Shown here in pieces: positions 27,453 to 37,900 of a stretch of DNA of 64,000 nucleotides. The position numbers were made by a program, and so were the translations under genes. How positions within the stretch are numbered: the stretch's first letter is position 1; each line of letters opens with the position of its first letter. Under the pieces are notes generated by a model, which had not been told where the DNA came from, ran no database searches, and worked only from the letters and a program-made list of their open reading frames with translations. The DNA comes from Microbacterium tenebrionis (GTDB taxonomy: Bacteria > Actinomycetota > Actinomycetes > Actinomycetales > Microbacteriaceae): NCBI RefSeq assembly GCF_903645325.1, contig NZ_CAHJXQ010000009.1, positions 41,178 to 105,177 on the forward strand. Direction: 5' to 3'.

Positions 27453-28853
27453 ATGATCAGACCTGACCTCTCGCTCCCGATCCCGGAGTCCATCACCGCA
27501 GCCCACTTCATCGGGATCGGCGGTTCCGGCATGAGCGGCCTGGCGAAGATGTTCCTCGATGCCGGCATCCGCGTCTCCGGATCCGACCGGGCCGACAGCG
27601 ACAATCTACAGGCTCTCGCCGCCGCGGGGGCGACCGTCCACGTCGGCCACGACGCCGCGCACCTCGGAGATGCCGACACCGTCGTGCACACCGGAGCGAT
27701 CTGGCCCGAGAACCCCGAGTTCGTCACCGCGAAAGAACGCGGACTGCACGTCATCCACCGCTCTCAGGCGCTGCACTGGCTGATCGGAGGGCGCCGGCTC
27801 GTCTCCGTTGCGGGCGCCCACGGCAAGACGACCTCGACCGGCATGATCGTCACGGCGCTGCAGGCGCTCGGCGCCGATCCGAACTTCGTCAACGGCGGTG
27901 TCATCGAGCAGCTCGGGACTTCGAGCGCCTCCGGGGCGGACGACCTGTTCGTCGTCGAGGCCGACGAGTCGGACGGCACCTTCCTGCTCTACGACACGGC
28001 CATCGCGCTGATCACGAACGTCGACCCCGATCACCTCGACCACTACGGATCCGACGAGGCGTTCCACGACGCGTTCATCCGATTCGCGGATGCCGCCACC
28101 GAAGCGGTCGTGATCTCGAGCGACGATCCGGGAGCGCTGCGCGTCGCAGCAGGCCTCTCGCACCCGAACGTCATCACGTTCGGCACCGCCGAGGGCGCAG
28201 ATGTGCGCCTCACGGAGATCTCTGCCACGGGTCCCGTCGCGGCGACCATCGCACGCGGGGGAGAGACCGAGCGCATGCAGCTCGCCGTCGCCGGGGTCCA
28301 CAACGCGATCAACGCCGCCGGCGCGGTCGCCGTCCTCCTCTCGCTCGGCTACGGGCTGGTCGACGCCGTGCGCGCAGTGGAGGGGTTCGCCGGGACCGTC
28401 CGCCGGTTCGAGCTGCACGGCGTCGAGCGCGGCGTCAGCGTGTTCGACGACTACGCCCATCACCCCACCGAGGTGAAGGCGGCGCTCGAGGCTGCGCGCG
28501 GCGTCGTCGGCGACGGACGCATCATCGCGATCCAGCAGCCGCATACGTACTCCCGCACCCAGCACATGTACCGGGAGTTCGCCGAGGTTCTCGAAACGCA
28601 CGCGGATCACACGGTCATGCTCGACGTCTACGGCGCCCGCGAGGACCCCGTCCCCGGCGTCACCGGAGAACTCGTCAGCGGGGCATTCGCCGACCAGGGG
28701 CACGTGCACTACGTGCCCGACTGGCAGCAGGCGGCGGAGTACGCCGCCTCGATCGCCCGCGAGGGCGACTACGTGATCACCCTGGGCTGCGGCAACGTCT
28801 ACCTGATCATCCCGCAGGTGCTCGAGGCGCTGCGGCAGAACGCAGAAGGCTGA
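27453..28853 (+). CDS. murC: UDP-MurNAc--L-alanine ligase
   Basis: First amino-acid ligase of the stem peptide. The 466 residues open with [16 protein letters not shown] (UDP-binding Rossmann loop), then [20 protein letters not shown] P-loop (GAHGKTTS), EADESDGTF and the C-terminal [13 protein letters not shown] motif diagnostic of MurC. The length is typical. It is followed after three bases by ftsQ. Confidence 0.97.
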   Translation: MIRPDLSLPIPESITAAHFIGIGGSGMSGLAKMFLDAGIRVSGSDRADSDNLQALAAAGATVHVGHDAAHLGDADTVVHTGAIWPENPEFVTAKERGLHVIHRSQALHWLIGGRRLVSVAGAHGKTTSTGMIVTALQALGADPNFVNGGVIEQLGTSSASGADDLFVVEADESDGTFLLYDTAIALITNVDPDHLDHYGSDEAFHDAFIRFADAATEAVVISSDDPGALRVAAGLSHPNVITFGTAEGADVRLTEISATGPVAATIARGGETERMQLAVAGVHNAINAAGAVAVLLSLGYGLVDAVRAVEGFAGTVRRFELHGVERGVSVFDDYAHHPTEVKAALEAARGVVGDGRIIAIQQPHTYSRTQHMYREFAEVLETHADHTVMLDVYGAREDPVPGVTGELVSGAFADQGHVHYVPDWQQAAEYAASIAREGDYVITLGCGNVYLIIPQVLEALRQNAEG

Positions 28854-28856
28854 CCC

Positions 28857-29804
28857 GTGCGTCGCCCGGCCCCGCTTCCGACTCCGCCGGAGGAGGCGCA
28901 GTCCGCTCCGGCGCGGCCCCGCCGCCCCAGTGCGTCGCGCGAACGGGCCGACCTGCATGCCGGGGATGCGGGCGCAGAGCAGAGGATGCCCGACCGGGTG
29001 GATGAGCACAGCGACCCGGATGCGTTCGACGAACGGGAGAGCCTGGAAGGGCTCACCGCACGCGACGTCTGGAAGGCCGCCCGTGCGCGCCGCAAGCGCC
29101 TGCGCGCCGAGATCAGGCGGTTCACGCAGCGGTCGCGTCGCCGGCGAATGGTGTGGCTCGGCGCCCTCGGCGCGGTCGTGCTCCTCATCGGCGGGAGCGT
29201 CATCGCCGCGTACAGCCCGTTGTTCGCCGTCGAGCGGATCACGGTCGCCGGCGCCTCCAGACTCGATGCGGCGACCGTCGAGGCCGCGCTGTCCGACCAG
29301 ATCGGCCGGCCTCTCGCCCTCGTCGACGACAGCGAGGTCAAGGCGGCTCTGCTGGCGTTCCCGCTCATCGAGACCTACGCACTCGAGGCGAAGCCTCCGC
29401 ATGACCTCACCGTGCGGATCGTCGAGCGCACACCGATCGGCGTCGTCGAGTCGGATGCCGGGTACACGCTCGTGGATGCCGCCGGCGTCGCGTTGAGCAC
29501 GACCGAGCAGGTGCCGGACGGGCAGCCGATCCTGCATGTCGAGGGTGGCCCGGGGTCGGACGTCTTCGAGGCCGCAGGACTCGTCGTCCGCTCTCTGCCC
29601 GACGAGCTGCGGGCGCAGCTGACCGAGGTCACCGCCGGCACGCTGGACGACGTGACGCTGAAGCTGTCCACCGGCCTCACCGTCGTGTGGGGGAGCTCCG
29701 AGGACTCCGTCCTCAAGAGCGTCACCCTCAGCAGCGTCCTCGTCGCCAAGCCCGACGCCCGCAGCATCGATGTCTCGTCCCCGCAGGTGCCGGTCGTCGG
29801 CTGA
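28857..29804 (+). CDS. ftsQ: cell division protein FtsQ/DivIB
   Basis: A bitopic divisome protein of 315 residues. A long, charged and probably disordered cytoplasmic region (1-97) precedes one span (about 98-122, MVWLGALGAVVLLIGGSV). A POTRA domain follows (FAVERITVAGASRLDAATV, about 123-190) and then the FtsQ beta domain. FtsQ recruits FtsL and FtsB and controls FtsWI. The GTG start has a weak ribosome site but is three bases after the murC stop. The cytoplasmic tail is unusually long compared with E. coli, as in many actinobacteria. Confidence 0.92.
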   Translation: MRRPAPLPTPPEEAQSAPARPRRPSASRERADLHAGDAGAEQRMPDRVDEHSDPDAFDERESLEGLTARDVWKAARARRKRLRAEIRRFTQRSRRRRMVWLGALGAVVLLIGGSVIAAYSPLFAVERITVAGASRLDAATVEAALSDQIGRPLALVDDSEVKAALLAFPLIETYALEAKPPHDLTVRIVERTPIGVVESDAGYTLVDAAGVALSTTEQVPDGQPILHVEGGPGSDVFEAAGLVVRSLPDELRAQLTEVTAGTLDDVTLKLSTGLTVVWGSSEDSVLKSVTLSSVLVAKPDARSIDVSSPQVPVVG

Positions 29805-29837
29805 CGTCCCGATCCGCTCGTTTGCGAGGGGAAACGC

Positions 29838-29855
29838 GCGACACGCCCGTGTCGC
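29838..29855. repeat. palindrome between ftsQ and ftsZ
   Basis: GCGACACG and CGTGTCGC are exact complements with a two-base centre. The centre is too short for a stable RNA loop, so a protein site is as likely as a hairpin. Confidence 0.5.
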
Positions 29856-29917
29856 TGCCCGCGCGCGCGGGAACGGCGCTTACCTTCGATCAAGAGAACG
29901 CAATACCGGGAAATACT

Positions 29918-29940
29918 TTACACCTCTAGTTGAGGTTTAA
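29918..29940 (+). promoter_or_regulatory. MerR-type palindrome in the ftsZ promoter, putative FtsR site
   Basis: ACCTC-N5-GAGGT is a perfect core (29922-29936), extended outward by TTA/TAA with one mismatch each side. A possible -10 box TAAGGT (29938-29943) overlaps its right arm. MerR proteins bind palindromes within promoter spacers, and an FtsR-like gene lies at the window start. Confidence 0.6.
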
Positions 29941-29980
29941 GGTTCACATTCTTTCCAGGCTCGACAATCGGAGGCCGGCC

Positions 29981-31126
29981 ATGAGCCAGAACCAGAACTA
30001 CCTCGCCGTGATCAAGGTCGTCGGCGTCGGCGGTGGCGGCGTCAACGCCGTCAACCGCATGATCGAACTCGGCCTGCGCGGCGTCGAGTTCATCGCCGTC
30101 AACACCGACGCCCAGGCGTTGCTGATGAGCGACGCCGACGTCAAGCTCGACGTCGGGCGCGAGCTCACCCGCGGACTCGGCGCCGGCGCCGACCCCGAGG
30201 TCGGCCGTCGCGCCGCCGAGGACCACGCGGAGGAGATCGAGCAGGCACTGACCGGCGCCGACATGGTCTTCGTGACCGCCGGCGAGGGCGGTGGCACCGG
30301 AACCGGCGGCGCACCGGTCGTCGCCCGCATCGCGAAGTCGATCGGCGCGCTGACCATCGGTGTGGTCACCAAGCCGTTCTCGTTCGAGGGCCGTCGCCGC
30401 CAGAGCCAGGCCGAGGCCGGCGTCGCGAAGCTCAAGGAAGAGGTCGACACCCTCATCGTCGTGCCGAACGACCGACTGCTCGAGATCAGCGACCGCGGCA
30501 TCTCGATGATCGAGGCGTTCGCCACGGCCGACCAGGTGCTCCTTGCCGGTGTGCAGGGCATCACCGACCTCATCACCACGCCCGGCCTCATCAACCTCGA
30601 CTTCGCCGACGTCAAGTCGGTCATGCAGGGAGCGGGTTCCGCCCTCATGGGCATCGGCTCCGCCCGTGGCGCCGACCGCGCCATCAAGGCCGCCGAGCTC
30701 GCGGTCGAGTCCCCGCTGCTCGAAGCATCCATCGAAGGAGCGCACGGCGTGCTGCTGTCGATCCAGGGTGGATCGAACCTCGGCATCTTCGAGATCCACG
30801 ACGCTGCGGACCTCGTCAAGGAGGCCGCGCACCCCGAGGCCAACATCATCTTCGGTACCGTCATCGACGACACGCTCGGCGACGAGGTGCGCGTCACCGT
30901 CATCGCGGCAGGCTTCGACGGCGGCGAGCCGTCGCTGCGCCTGGACCCGATGGTCGTCTCGCGCCCGGAGCCGGCTTCCCTGCCCGAGGTGACGCTGTCC
31001 GACGACGAGACCGAGGCGCAGACTGCCGAGCCCGCCGCGACGCAGCCGGCGCCGCGCATCCCGACCACGAGCCTCGAGCCGGCCTTCGCGGACGACGACA
31101 TCGACATCCCCGAGTTCCTGAAGTGA
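29981..31126 (+). CDS. ftsZ: cell division GTPase FtsZ
   Basis: Tubulin-like GTPase that forms the Z ring. The 381 residues include the N-terminal [15 protein letters not shown], the tubulin signature [10 protein letters not shown] near 103-112, the T7-loop region DFADVKSVM, a variable Glu/Ala/Pro linker (about 320-365), and the conserved C-terminal peptide [10 protein letters not shown], which binds SepF. ATG 29981 is chosen for GGAGG seven bases before it; the frame is open further upstream without such a site. A 176-base intergenic region with its own promoter precedes it. Confidence 0.98.
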   Translation: MSQNQNYLAVIKVVGVGGGGVNAVNRMIELGLRGVEFIAVNTDAQALLMSDADVKLDVGRELTRGLGAGADPEVGRRAAEDHAEEIEQALTGADMVFVTAGEGGGTGTGGAPVVARIAKSIGALTIGVVTKPFSFEGRRRQSQAEAGVAKLKEEVDTLIVVPNDRLLEISDRGISMIEAFATADQVLLAGVQGITDLITTPGLINLDFADVKSVMQGAGSALMGIGSARGADRAIKAAELAVESPLLEASIEGAHGVLLSIQGGSNLGIFEIHDAADLVKEAAHPEANIIFGTVIDDTLGDEVRVTVIAAGFDGGEPSLRLDPMVVSRPEPASLPEVTLSDDETEAQTAEPAATQPAPRIPTTSLEPAFADDDIDIPEFLK

Positions 31127-31800
31127 GCCTCTCCGCGCGGCTGTCGGCGATCGATGCGCGAATCGCCGACGCCGCGCGTCTGGCCGGGCGCGACCCGGCC
31201 GGGATCACCCGGATCGTGGTGACGAAGTTCCATCCGGCGTCCCTCGTCCACGAGCTGCACGCGCTCGGCGTGCGCGACGTGGGCGAGAACCGGCAGCAGG
31301 AGCTCACGGCCAAGCGCGCCGAGGCAGCGCTGGACGGACTGCGCTGGCACTTCATCGGGCAGGCGCAGACGAACAAGGCGGCGGCGATCCGCCGCGGCGC
31401 GGATGCCGTGCACTCGGTCGACCGCGTCAAGCTCGCCGACGCCCTGCACGGGGCGGCGGATGACGATGACGTGCTGGACGTCCTCGTGCAGGTGAATCTC
31501 ACCGACGACACCGGCCGCGGGGGCGTCGCGCCCGCCGATGTCGAGCGCCTGGCGGAGCACGTCCTCACGCTGCCCTCGCTGCGACTGCGCGGCGTCATGG
31601 GCGTCGCTCCGCTCGACGAGAACCCGGCCCCGGCCTTCGAAAGACTGCACGGCATCGCCGCAGCGGTGCGCGCGCTCGAGCCGGATGCCACCTGGATCTC
31701 CGCCGGAATGACCGGCGACTTCGCCGAGGCGATCGCGGCAGGTGCGACACACCTGCGGATCGGGTCGGCAATAACCGGACCCCGGCCTGACCGGGGTTAA
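31123..31800 (+). CDS. YggS/YlmE-family PLP-binding protein
   Basis: A pyridoxal-phosphate homeostasis protein of the COG0325 family; no amino-acid racemase activity is known for it. In 225 residues the PLP lysine lies in [11 protein letters not shown], with [27 protein letters not shown] and the phosphate-binding [20 protein letters not shown] (~196-215). GTG 31123 overlaps the ftsZ stop by four bases. In related genomes a ylmD gene often stands between ftsZ and this gene; it is absent here. Confidence 0.93.
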   Translation: MSLSARLSAIDARIADAARLAGRDPAGITRIVVTKFHPASLVHELHALGVRDVGENRQQELTAKRAEAALDGLRWHFIGQAQTNKAAAIRRGADAVHSVDRVKLADALHGAADDDDVLDVLVQVNLTDDTGRGGVAPADVERLAEHVLTLPSLRLRGVMGVAPLDENPAPAFERLHGIAAAVRALEPDATWISAGMTGDFAEAIAAGATHLRIGSAITGPRPDRG

Positions 31801-31840
31801 CCTCGAAACAGATCAGCCCACGTCGAACACGGAGGACACG

Positions 31841-32311
31841 ATGGGAAACCCGCTGAAGAAGACCATGGTGTACCTGGGCCTGGCCGATGAGGAAGAAGCC
31901 TACGAAGAGCAGGCGGCTCCCGCACGCGCCCACCGCGAGCGCGATCGCGACCACGAAGAGGTCGTCGCCGCGCCCGTGACCCCGCTGCGCCGCCCGGTCG
32001 CCGTGAAGCAGCCCTCCGCCGGCGCTGTCAACGAGATCCTCACCGTGCACCCCAAGCAGTACCGCGACGCGCAGCTGATCGCCGAGAGCTTCCGCGAGGG
32101 CGTGCCGGTCATCATCAACCTCTCTCAGATGTCCGACGCCGACGCGCGTCGCCTCATCGACTTCGCGAGCGGACTCTCGCTCGGCCTCTACGGGCGCATC
32201 GAGCGCGTCACGAGCAAGGTGTTCCTGCTCTCGCCCGAGAACATCGCCGTCTCCGGGCACGGTGGCATCGCCAGCGCAGACCCGGAATCCGCGGGTTTCG
32301 ACCACTCCTGA
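31841..32311 (+). CDS. sepF: cell division protein SepF
   Basis: Membrane anchor of FtsZ in actinobacteria. In 156 residues an N-terminal helix ([19 protein letters not shown]) is the likely membrane/N-terminal amphipathic part, a charged linker follows, and the C-terminal domain (about 70-145) holds [38 protein letters not shown] and the [11 protein letters not shown] end. Length and motifs match SepF. A GGAGG-type site precedes ATG. The gene is three bases upstream of the yggT gene. Confidence 0.96.
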   Translation: MGNPLKKTMVYLGLADEEEAYEEQAAPARAHRERDRDHEEVVAAPVTPLRRPVAVKQPSAGAVNEILTVHPKQYRDAQLIAESFREGVPVIINLSQMSDADARRLIDFASGLSLGLYGRIERVTSKVFLLSPENIAVSGHGGIASADPESAGFDHS

Positions 32312-32314
32312 TCC

Positions 32315-32611
32315 GTGGCCGCGCTCTCCTGGATCGCCTCGATCGTCCATCTGGTCCTGCTGATCTACATCTTCGTGCTGTTCGCGAGGCTCATCCTGGA
32401 TTACATTCCGCTGTTCAACCGCGAATGGCGGCCCCAGGGCGCCGGCCTCGTGGCGGCTGAGGTCGTCTACACGGTCACCGACCCCCCGATCCGTCTCTTC
32501 CGGCGCTTCATCCCTCCGCTGCGCATCGGCACGCTGTCACTGGATTTCGGCTTCACGTTCACGATCCTCGCCGTGCTCATCCTCATGGCCATCGTGAGGC
32601 AGTTCATCTGA
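32315..32611 (+). CDS. YggT-family membrane protein
   Basis: A 98-residue integral membrane protein with two spans (about 5-27 and 72-95), separated by a loop containing PPIRLFRRFIPPLRIG, the family motif. YggT proteins commonly stand between sepF and divIVA; the molecular role is not established. The GTG start follows the sepF stop by three bases. Confidence 0.9.
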   Translation: MAALSWIASIVHLVLLIYIFVLFARLILDYIPLFNREWRPQGAGLVAAEVVYTVTDPPIRLFRRFIPPLRIGTLSLDFGFTFTILAVLILMAIVRQFI

Positions 32612-32719
32612 TCGGGGGCTATGCTTGCACGGAGGTGCGCGCCCCGGGTACGCGCCGGATCCACACAAGCCATGCTTCAGACACTGGCAGCAGAACTCAT
32701 CGAAAGAGGAGCCGAGAAA

Positions 32720-33331
32720 ATGGCACTGACCCCGGATGACGTCGTCACCAAGCAGTTCCAGCACGTCCGATTCAAGGACGGCTTCGACCCGGACGAGGTC
32801 GACGACTTCCTCGACGAGATCGTCGTCGAGTGGCGCAAGACGCTCGACGAGAACGCCGAGCTGAAGGCGAAGCTCGCCGCATACGAGTCCGGCGAGAAGC
32901 CGGCAGCCGAGGCGAAGGGCGAGGAGCCCGCTTCCGCCGTCGTCGACGAGGTCCCCGCACCGGTCGCGGCAGCTCCTGCGGCTCCGGCCGCCGCCGCAGG
33001 GTCCACCTCCGCGACGGCCGGCATCATCGAGCTGGCCCAGCGCCTGCACGACGAGCACGTCGCCGAGGGCGAGTCGAAGAAGAAGCAGCTCATCTCCGAG
33101 GCCGAGTCCGAGGTCGAGCGCATCCGCACCGAGGCACAGGCCAAGCAGCGCGAAGAGTCGGCACGCCTCGAGCGCGAGCGCAACGCCCTCGAGGCGCGCA
33201 TCACCGAGCTGCGCAACTTCGAGCGCGACTACCGCACGCAGCTGCGCAGCTACATCGAGGGCCAGCTCCGCGACCTCGACGAGAAGTCGAACACGACGGA
33301 CTCCACCCCGGTCTCTGCGATCGGACTGTAG
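32720..33331 (+). CDS. divIVA: polar growth scaffold DivIVA/Wag31
   Basis: Coiled-coil protein that marks cell poles and organises tip growth in actinobacteria. In 203 residues: the N-terminal membrane-binding domain MALTPDDVVTKQFQHVRF and GFDPDEVDDFLDEI (to about 60), an Ala/Pro/Glu-rich linker (about 65-105), and a C-terminal coiled coil rich in Glu, Arg and Lys (about 108-190). ATG 32720 was chosen since the family begins at MALTP and an AAGAGGAG site precedes it; the frame is open 33 codons upstream. Confidence 0.95.
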   Translation: MALTPDDVVTKQFQHVRFKDGFDPDEVDDFLDEIVVEWRKTLDENAELKAKLAAYESGEKPAAEAKGEEPASAVVDEVPAPVAAAPAAPAAAAGSTSATAGIIELAQRLHDEHVAEGESKKKQLISEAESEVERIRTEAQAKQREESARLERERNALEARITELRNFERDYRTQLRSYIEGQLRDLDEKSNTTDSTPVSAIGL

Positions 33332-33340
33332 GTCAGCCCT

Positions 33341-33922
33341 TTGGCTGAACGCCGTCCCCTTCGTCGCTCGGCGGCCGGCATCATCGTCGCGATACTCGCG
33401 GCACTGGTGCTGGCCGCCGATCAGTTCGTGAAGCACCTCACCGTCGAGCACCTGCCGCTGCACGAAGTCGTGCCGGTGCTGGGCGAGTTCCTCCAGCTGT
33501 ACTTCGTGCGCAACCCCGGCGCGGCGTTCTCGATCGGCTCCGACTACACCTGGATCTTCACGATCGCGCTGTCCGTCGTCGCCGTCGTGATCATCTGGAA
33601 GGCTTTCGACCTGCGATCGCGGATCTGGGCTGTCGTGCTCGGGAGCCTCCTCGGCGGGGTGCTCGGCAATCTCACGGATCGCTTCTTCCGCGAGCCCGGG
33701 TTCGCCGTGGGCCACGTCGTCGACATGATCTCCATGCCGTGGATGATGCCCGCGATCTTCAACGTCGCCGACATCTTCATCGTCTGCGGCATGATCACCG
33801 TGGCGCTGCTGGTCGTCCTCGGCATCCGGTTCGACGGCACGCGCGAGAAGGATCACGTCGAGTCGGCGGATGCCGCAGGTTCGGGCGACGGCGAGCCCGA
33901 GGTCGCCCAGAGAGAAGCCTGA
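33341..33922 (+). CDS. lspA: lipoprotein signal peptidase
   Basis: Aspartyl membrane protease that removes signal peptides from prolipoproteins. The 193 residues have four spans. Visible are the DQFVKH motif in the first span, [12 protein letters not shown], and the two catalytic aspartate regions [12 protein letters not shown] and FNVADIFI. The start is TTG 33341, an unusual codon, with no ATG or GTG alternative in a suitable place before the first span. It lies 9 bases after divIVA and 2 bases before the pseudouridine synthase gene. Confidence 0.94.
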   Translation: MAERRPLRRSAAGIIVAILAALVLAADQFVKHLTVEHLPLHEVVPVLGEFLQLYFVRNPGAAFSIGSDYTWIFTIALSVVAVVIIWKAFDLRSRIWAVVLGSLLGGVLGNLTDRFFREPGFAVGHVVDMISMPWMMPAIFNVADIFIVCGMITVALLVVLGIRFDGTREKDHVESADAAGSGDGEPEVAQREA

Positions 33923-33924
33923 TC

Positions 33925-34848
33925 GTGGAGTCGCGATCGCTACCCGTCCCGGACGGGCTCGACGGGACGCGCGTGGATGCAGCGCTGGCCAAGATGCTCG
34001 GATTCTCGCGCACCTTCGCCGCTGAGGTCGCCGCCGCGGGCGGCGTCCGCCTCGATGGCGCGGTGCTGGACAAGTCGGATCGGCTGCGCGGCGGGTCGTG
34101 GCTGGAGGTCGAGTGGGCGCCCAAGCAGGAGCCGACGATCGTCCCCGTCGAGGTGCCGGAGCTCGGCATCGTCTACGACGACGATGACATGGTCGTGATC
34201 GACAAGCCCACCGGTGTGGCAGCGCACCCGTCGCTCGGGTGGGACGGCCCGACTGTGCTCGGCGCTCTCGCCGGCGCCGGTTTCCGCATCGCGACCAGCG
34301 GCGCCGCAGAGCGCGCGGGTATCGTCCACCGGCTCGACGTCGGAACCAGCGGACTGATGGTCGTCGCGAAGTCCGAGTCGGCCTACAGCGCCCTCAAGCA
34401 CGCCTTCAAGGTGCGCACGGTCGAGAAGATCTATCACGCCGTGGTGCAGGGGCATCCCGACCCGCTGGCGGGCACGATCGACGCACCGATCGGGCGCCAT
34501 CCCAACCACTCGTGGAAGTTCGCGGTCGTCCCCGACGGCAAGCCGTCCGTGACGCACTACGAGACGCTCGAGGCGTTCCCCGGAGCCTCGCTGCTGGAGA
34601 TCCACCTCGAAACGGGACGCACGCATCAGATCCGCGTGCACATGGCCGCGCACCGGCATCCCTGCGTCGGCGACCCGCTGTACGGCGCCGACCCCACACT
34701 GTCGGCCAGGCTCGGGCTCACCCGGCAGTGGCTGCACGCGCAAAGGCTCGCGTTCACGCACCCGACGACGGGGGAGTGGGTGCAGTTCGAGTCGCCGTAC
34801 CCTGCGGACTTCGTGCACGCGCTGGACGTGCTGCGCGGCGACGCCTGA
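33925..34848 (+). CDS. RluA/RluD-family pseudouridine synthase
   Basis: Isomerises uridines in large-subunit rRNA. The 307 residues consist of an N-terminal S4-like RNA-binding domain ([20 protein letters not shown], about 12-60) and the catalytic domain with the aspartate D138 in [15 protein letters not shown] and [22 protein letters not shown]. The exact target uridines (RluD versus RluA/C) cannot be decided from sequence. GTG 33925 is two bases after the lspA stop, so lspA and this gene are probably cotranscribed. Confidence 0.93.
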   Translation: MESRSLPVPDGLDGTRVDAALAKMLGFSRTFAAEVAAAGGVRLDGAVLDKSDRLRGGSWLEVEWAPKQEPTIVPVEVPELGIVYDDDDMVVIDKPTGVAAHPSLGWDGPTVLGALAGAGFRIATSGAAERAGIVHRLDVGTSGLMVVAKSESAYSALKHAFKVRTVEKIYHAVVQGHPDPLAGTIDAPIGRHPNHSWKFAVVPDGKPSVTHYETLEAFPGASLLEIHLETGRTHQIRVHMAAHRHPCVGDPLYGADPTLSARLGLTRQWLHAQRLAFTHPTTGEWVQFESPYPADFVHALDVLRGDA

Positions 34849-34873
34849 TCTCAGAACGAGCTCTCGCAGGCGG

Positions 34874-34915
34874 CGGCATCCGGACGGCGCCCGAGCACGG
34901 CCCGTCCGGATGCCG
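34874..34915 (+). terminator. stem-loop between pseudouridine synthase and dnaE
   Basis: A 14-bp perfect stem (34874-34887 with 34902-34915) and 14-base loop, without a T-run. It separates the upstream operon from the dnaE promoter. Confidence 0.7.
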
Positions 34916-34932
34916 GTGTAGGTACCCCGACG

Positions 34933-34938
34933 TAGACT
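34933..34938 (+). promoter_or_regulatory. -10 box of dnaE, leaderless type
   Basis: TAGACT ends 6 bases before GTG 34945, with no ribosome site in between. Confidence 0.65.
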
Positions 34939-34944
34939 CGAATC

Positions 34945-37900
34945 GTGGCATCCGACTCCTTCGTACATCTTCACGTTCACAGCGAGTACTCGATGCTGGA
35001 CGGTGCTGCGAAGATCAACGCGATGACGCAGGCGGCCGCCGATTACGGCATGCCGGCGATCGCCGTCACCGATCACGGCAACACCTTCGCGGCCTTCGAG
35101 TTCTACAACGCGGCGAAGAACGCCGGGGTCAAGCCGATCGTCGGGCTCGAGGCCTATGTGACCCCTGGCACGCACCGCAGCGACAAGTCCCGCGTCGCGT
35201 GGGGTTCACCCGACCAGAAGAGCGACGACGTCTCGGGCTCCGGCGCCTACACGCACACCACGATGTGGAGCCAGACCACGGAGGGCATGCACAACCTCTT
35301 CCGGTTGAGCTCGCTCTCGAGCATCGAGGGCTACTACTTCAAGCCCCGCATGGACCGCGAACTTCTGCAGCAGTACTCGAAGGGCCTGATCGCGACGACC
35401 GGCTGCCCGTCGGGCGAGATCCAGACCAGGCTCCGCCTCGGTCAGTACGATGCGGCGCGCGCCGCGGCGGCGGAGTTCCAGGACATCTTCGGCAAGGAGA
35501 ACTACTTCGCCGAGATCATGGACCACGGTCTGTCGATCGAACGGCGCGTGATCAGCGACCTGCTGAAGATCTCCAAGGACCTCGGCATCCCGCTGGTGGC
35601 GACGAACGACTCGCACTACACGCACCAGCACGAGGCCGACGCGCACGCGGCGCTGCTGTGCGTGCAGTCCGGGTCGACCATGGACGACCCGAACCGCTTC
35701 AAGTTCGACGGCGACGGCTACTACATCAAGACGGCGCAGGAGATGCGCCAGCTCTTCCGCGACCACCCTGAGGCCTGCGACAACACCCTGCTCATCGCCG
35801 AGCGGTGCGAGGTCGAGTTCAACACCTCGGCGAACTACATGCCCCGCTTCCCGGTGCCCGACGGCGAGACCGAGGACAGCTGGCTCATCAAGGAGGTCGA
35901 GGCGGGGCTGCACTACCGGTACCCGAACGGCATCCCCGACAAGGTCCGCAAGCAAGCCGAGTACGAGGTCGGGATCATCCTGCAGATGGGCTTCCCCGGC
36001 TACTTCCTCGTCGTCGCCGACTTCATCAACTGGGCCAAGGACCACGGCATCCGCGTGGGCCCCGGGCGCGGCTCCGGTGCCGGTTCCATGGTCGCGTACG
36101 CCATGAAGATCACCGATCTCGACCCCCTCGAGCACGGCCTGATCTTCGAGCGCTTCCTCAACCCCGACCGCGTCTCCATGCCCGACTTCGACGTCGACTT
36201 CGACGACCGTCGCCGCGGCGAGGTCATCGAGTACGTCACCGAGAAGTACGGATCCGAGCGCGTCGCGCAGATCGTCACCTACGGCACCATCAAGTCGAAG
36301 CAGGCGCTCAAGGATGCCGGCCGCGTCCTCGGCTTCCCCTTCAGCATGGGGGAGCGCCTGACCAAGGCCATGCCCCCGGCCGTGATGGGCAAGGACATGC
36401 CGCTGGACGGCATGTTCGACTCGGCGCACCCGCGCTACAAGGAGGCCAGCGAGTTCCGCGCCCTCATCGAGACCGATCCCGAGGCGAAGACGGTGTTCGA
36501 CCGCGCGCTCGGTCTCGAGGGGCTGAAGCGTCAGTGGGGTGTGCACGCGGCCGGCGTCATCATGTCGTCCGAGCCTCTGCTCGACATCATCCCGATCATG
36601 CGCCGCGAGCAGGACGGTCAGATCGTCACGCAGTTCGACTACCCGTCGTGCGAGTCGCTCGGCCTCATCAAGATGGACTTCCTGGGGCTGCGGAACCTCA
36701 CGATCATCTCGGACGCCCTCGACAACATCCGCATGAACCGCGGCGAGGAGGTCGACCTCGAGCACCTCGAGCTCGACGACCGCGCCGTGTACGACCTGCT
36801 CGCCCGTGGCGACACGCTCGGCGTCTTCCAGCTCGACAGCCCGCCGCTGCGCTCGCTGATGCGCCTGATGAAGCCCGACAACTTCGGCGACATCTCGGCC
36901 CTCATCGCCCTGTACCGCCCGGGTCCGATGGGTGCGAACTCGCACACGAACTACGCGCTGCGCAAGAACGGCCACCAGGAGATCTCGCCGATCCATCCCG
37001 AACTCGCTGAGCCGCTCGCCGACATCCTCGAGGAGTCGTACGGCCTGATCATCTATCAGGAGCAGGTCATGGCGATCGCGCAGAAGGTCGCCGGCTTCAG
37101 CCTCGGTCAAGCAGACATCCTGCGCCGCGCCATGGGCAAGAAGAAGAAGTCCGAGCTCGACAAGCAGTACGAGGGCTTCTCGGGCGGCATGAAGGAGCGC
37201 GGTTACGGCGAGGCTGCGATCAAGGCCCTGTGGGACATCCTGCTGCCCTTCTCCGACTACGCCTTCAACAAAGCGCACTCGGCCGCCTACGGCCTCGTCT
37301 CGTACTGGACGGCCTACCTCAAGGCGCACTACCCCGCCGAGTACATGGCGGCTCTGCTCACGAGCGTCGGCGACTCCAAGGACAAGATGGCGATCTACCT
37401 CAACGAGTGCCGTCGCATGGGCATCCGGGTGCTCCCGCCCGACGTCCGCGAGTCGATCAACTTCTTCGCCGCCGTCGGCGAGGACATCCGCTTCGGGCTC
37501 GGTGCGGTGCGCAACGTCGGCAGCAACGTCGTCGACGGCATCGTGACGTCGCGCGAGAAAGAGAATTTCGCGTCCTTCCACGATTTCCTCAAGAAGGTGC
37601 CGCTGCACGTCTCGAACAAGCGCACCGTCGAGTCTCTGATCAAGGCGGGCGCGTTCGACTCGATGGGCGACACGCGCCGAGCGCTCATGGAGATCCATGA
37701 GGACGCGACGGAGGCCGCCGTCGACCAGAAGCGCAACGAGGCCCAGGGCGCGATCGGATTCGATTTCGACAGCCTGTACGACGAGCACGAGGATGCGCCG
37801 CCCGCCAAGGTCCCCGACCGTCCCGAGTGGACCAAGAAGGACAAGCTCGCCTTCGAGCGCGAGATGCTCGGCCTGTACGTCTCCGACCATCCGCTCGCGG

